From positions 1 to 8,667 of the forward strand of contig JAOAHK010000071.1 of assembly GCA_026415275.1 (NCBI GenBank): a stretch of 8,667 bases of DNA. Reading direction: 5' to 3'. The translations under genes and the position numbers were made by a program. Shown in pieces: positions 7,938 to 8,667 of this stretch (position 1 is the first letter of the stretch; the number at the start of each line of letters is the position of its first letter). The notes under the pieces are model-generated. The model was given only the letters and a program-made list of their open reading frames with translations. It searched no databases and was not told the origin of the DNA. The stretch comes from Anaerolineales bacterium (GTDB lineage Bacteria; Chloroflexota; Anaerolineae; Anaerolineales; UBA4823).

Positions 7938-8327
7938 ATGAGTGTCGCACGGATTTTAATCGTTGACGACGATCCGGATTTCTGTGAAATCAGCCGTACG
8001 ATTTTAGAGCCAGCTGGCTATGAAGTGATCACGGCCGCTGATACGGAACAAGCGATGATACGCATTGAGAGCGATTGGCCCGACCTAATCCTCTTGGATT
8101 TAGTGATGAACACCGTAGATGAGGGCTTGAAATTTGGCAAGCGTTTGCACCATGATCCGATCTTGCGTCACTTGCCCATCGTTTTTGTTACCTCCATTGG
8201 GGACACGCCTTACGCCGATCGGATCAAACCTGAAGATGCCCATTATGCGGCTGGTTGGCTTCCCAAGCCATTCTCTCCTAAAACCTTGCTCCAAACGGTT
8301 TCGAGCGTTCTGGAACAAAGGAAGTAA
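7938..8327 (+). CDS. Stand-alone CheY-like response regulator receiver protein
   Basis: A 129-residue single receiver domain with no output domain. The acidic pocket is Asp10-Asp11-Asp12, the phospho-acceptor is Asp54 at the end of LILLD, the switch Thr is Thr85 (VFVTS), and Lys110-Pro111 follow in beta-5, so it should be phosphorylatable. The loop between Thr85 and Lys110 is long (about 24 residues) compared with CheY, a trait shared with the partial receiver at 1-198; the two look like members of one receiver subfamily. It presumably relays phosphate or acts by protein contact, possibly with the kinase at 210 as phosphodonor (inference). GGGGAAG at 7922-7928 precedes the ATG by nine bases. 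The next gene starts six bases after its stop. Confidence 0.92.
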   Translation: MSVARILIVDDDPDFCEISRTILEPAGYEVITAADTEQAMIRIESDWPDLILLDLVMNTVDEGLKFGKRLHHDPILRHLPIVFVTSIGDTPYADRIKPEDAHYAAGWLPKPFSPKTLLQTVSSVLEQRK

Positions 8328-8333
8328 GCGACG

Positions 8334-8667
8334 ATGGCAACCCTTCCCTCGACTTCCTCTTCTCCAAAAGTGGACTTACCGCAGGATGGTCGCAAGCGGG
8401 CAATGCTGCTCGCTGCGCTGTATATTGCTCAAGAGCAATTTGGCTGGTTGAGCGACGAAGCTATCCGCCGCGTCGCCGAAAGGTTGGCTCTGACGGTTGG
8501 GCAGGTGAAAAGCACAGCCAGTTTTTACACCATGTTCAAGCTGCAACCGCAAGGCAAGTATCGCATTCAAGTCTGCGAAGGGCTTTCTTGTTATCTGGTC
8601 GGCGGCGCCGAACCGATCATCCATTATGTATCTGAGAAATTGGGCATTCAACCCGGTCAGACCACCT
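8334..8667 (+). CDS. nuoE: NADH-quinone oxidoreductase subunit E (complex I 24-kDa type), 5' part only
   Basis: The frame starting at ATG 8334 stays open to the end of the window (111 complete codons) and is cut there. It is a second NuoE-family protein, closer to the complex I subunit than the gene at 2150: it has the helical IAQEQFGWLS segment (about 31-40), STASFYTMF (60-68), the first [2Fe-2S] ligand pair Cys81-x4-Cys86 (VCEGLSC), the GAE motif and the LGIQPGQTT segment that precedes the second cysteine pair in complex I NuoE. The second pair would lie beyond the window. It starts six bases after the receiver stop, and AAAGGAAG at 8317-8324 inside that gene can serve as ribosome site. nuoF and nuoG probably follow (inference). 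A NuoE of another diaphorase, such as a hydrogenase, is the alternative. Confidence 0.88.
   Translation, partial: MATLPSTSSSPKVDLPQDGRKRAMLLAALYIAQEQFGWLSDEAIRRVAERLALTVGQVKSTASFYTMFKLQPQGKYRIQVCEGLSCYLVGGAEPIIHYVSEKLGIQPGQTT

Noticed and set aside
1..8667. CRISPR arrays, insertion sequences, tRNA or rRNA genes
   Set aside because: No regularly spaced repeats, terminal inverted repeats, transposase motifs or RNA gene signatures were seen; nearly all bases are accounted for by coding sequence.

Overview
The window is a compact, entirely plus-strand run of eight genes (two cut by the window edges). It centres on a three-subunit, soluble-type, NAD-linked formate dehydrogenase. The catalytic subunit is a selenoprotein: its gene (4592-7372) contains an in-frame TGA at 5687-5689, exactly where molybdenum/tungsten formate dehydrogenases carry their active-site Sec or Cys. 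A bacterial SECIS-like hairpin with a GGTCT loop follows immediately. A standard gene caller would split this gene into two ORFs and miss the active site.

Layout: 1-198 is the 3' end of a receiver-domain response regulator. 210-2153 is a membrane-bound GAF/HisKA/HATPase sensor kinase. 2150-2632 is a NuoE/HndA-like [2Fe-2S] subunit whose start codon overlaps the kinase stop (ATGA). 2654-4546 is a long NuoF/HydB-like flavin subunit with an N-terminal thioredoxin-like [2Fe-2S] domain and C-terminal ferredoxin domains. 4592-7372 is the selenocysteine formate dehydrogenase alpha subunit with a NuoG-like N-terminal iron-sulfur region. 7407-7895 is a stand-alone di-iron ferritin-like protein. 7938-8327 is a second stand-alone receiver domain. 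8334 to the end is the 5' part of a second nuoE, of the type found in respiratory complex I. Intergenic gaps are 6-45 bases, I see no terminator or convincing promoter inside the window, and most genes have a clear Shine-Dalgarno sequence. The set therefore looks like one transcription unit that begins upstream and continues downstream. No stretch over 300 bases lacks a gene.

Working model (inference): formate is oxidised, or CO2 reduced, at the Mo/W-bis-MGD-Sec site. Electrons pass through five predicted Fe-S clusters of the alpha subunit to the flavin subunit, which exchanges them with NAD(H). The HydB-type architecture of that subunit also makes ferredoxin-coupled electron bifurcation or confurcation possible. 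The kinase and two output-less receivers suggest that the cluster is tied to a signalling system. The ferritin-like protein may protect the oxygen-sensitive enzyme.

Organism: an anaerobic or facultative bacterium that decodes UGA as Sec. Moderate GC content, the style of the receiver and kinase proteins, and a HydB-type module beside a complex-I-like nuoE would suit Chloroflexota (Anaerolineae-like), but this is an impression from the sequence and not a demonstrated assignment. No selA/B/C/D, fdhD or molybdopterin genes lie in the window.
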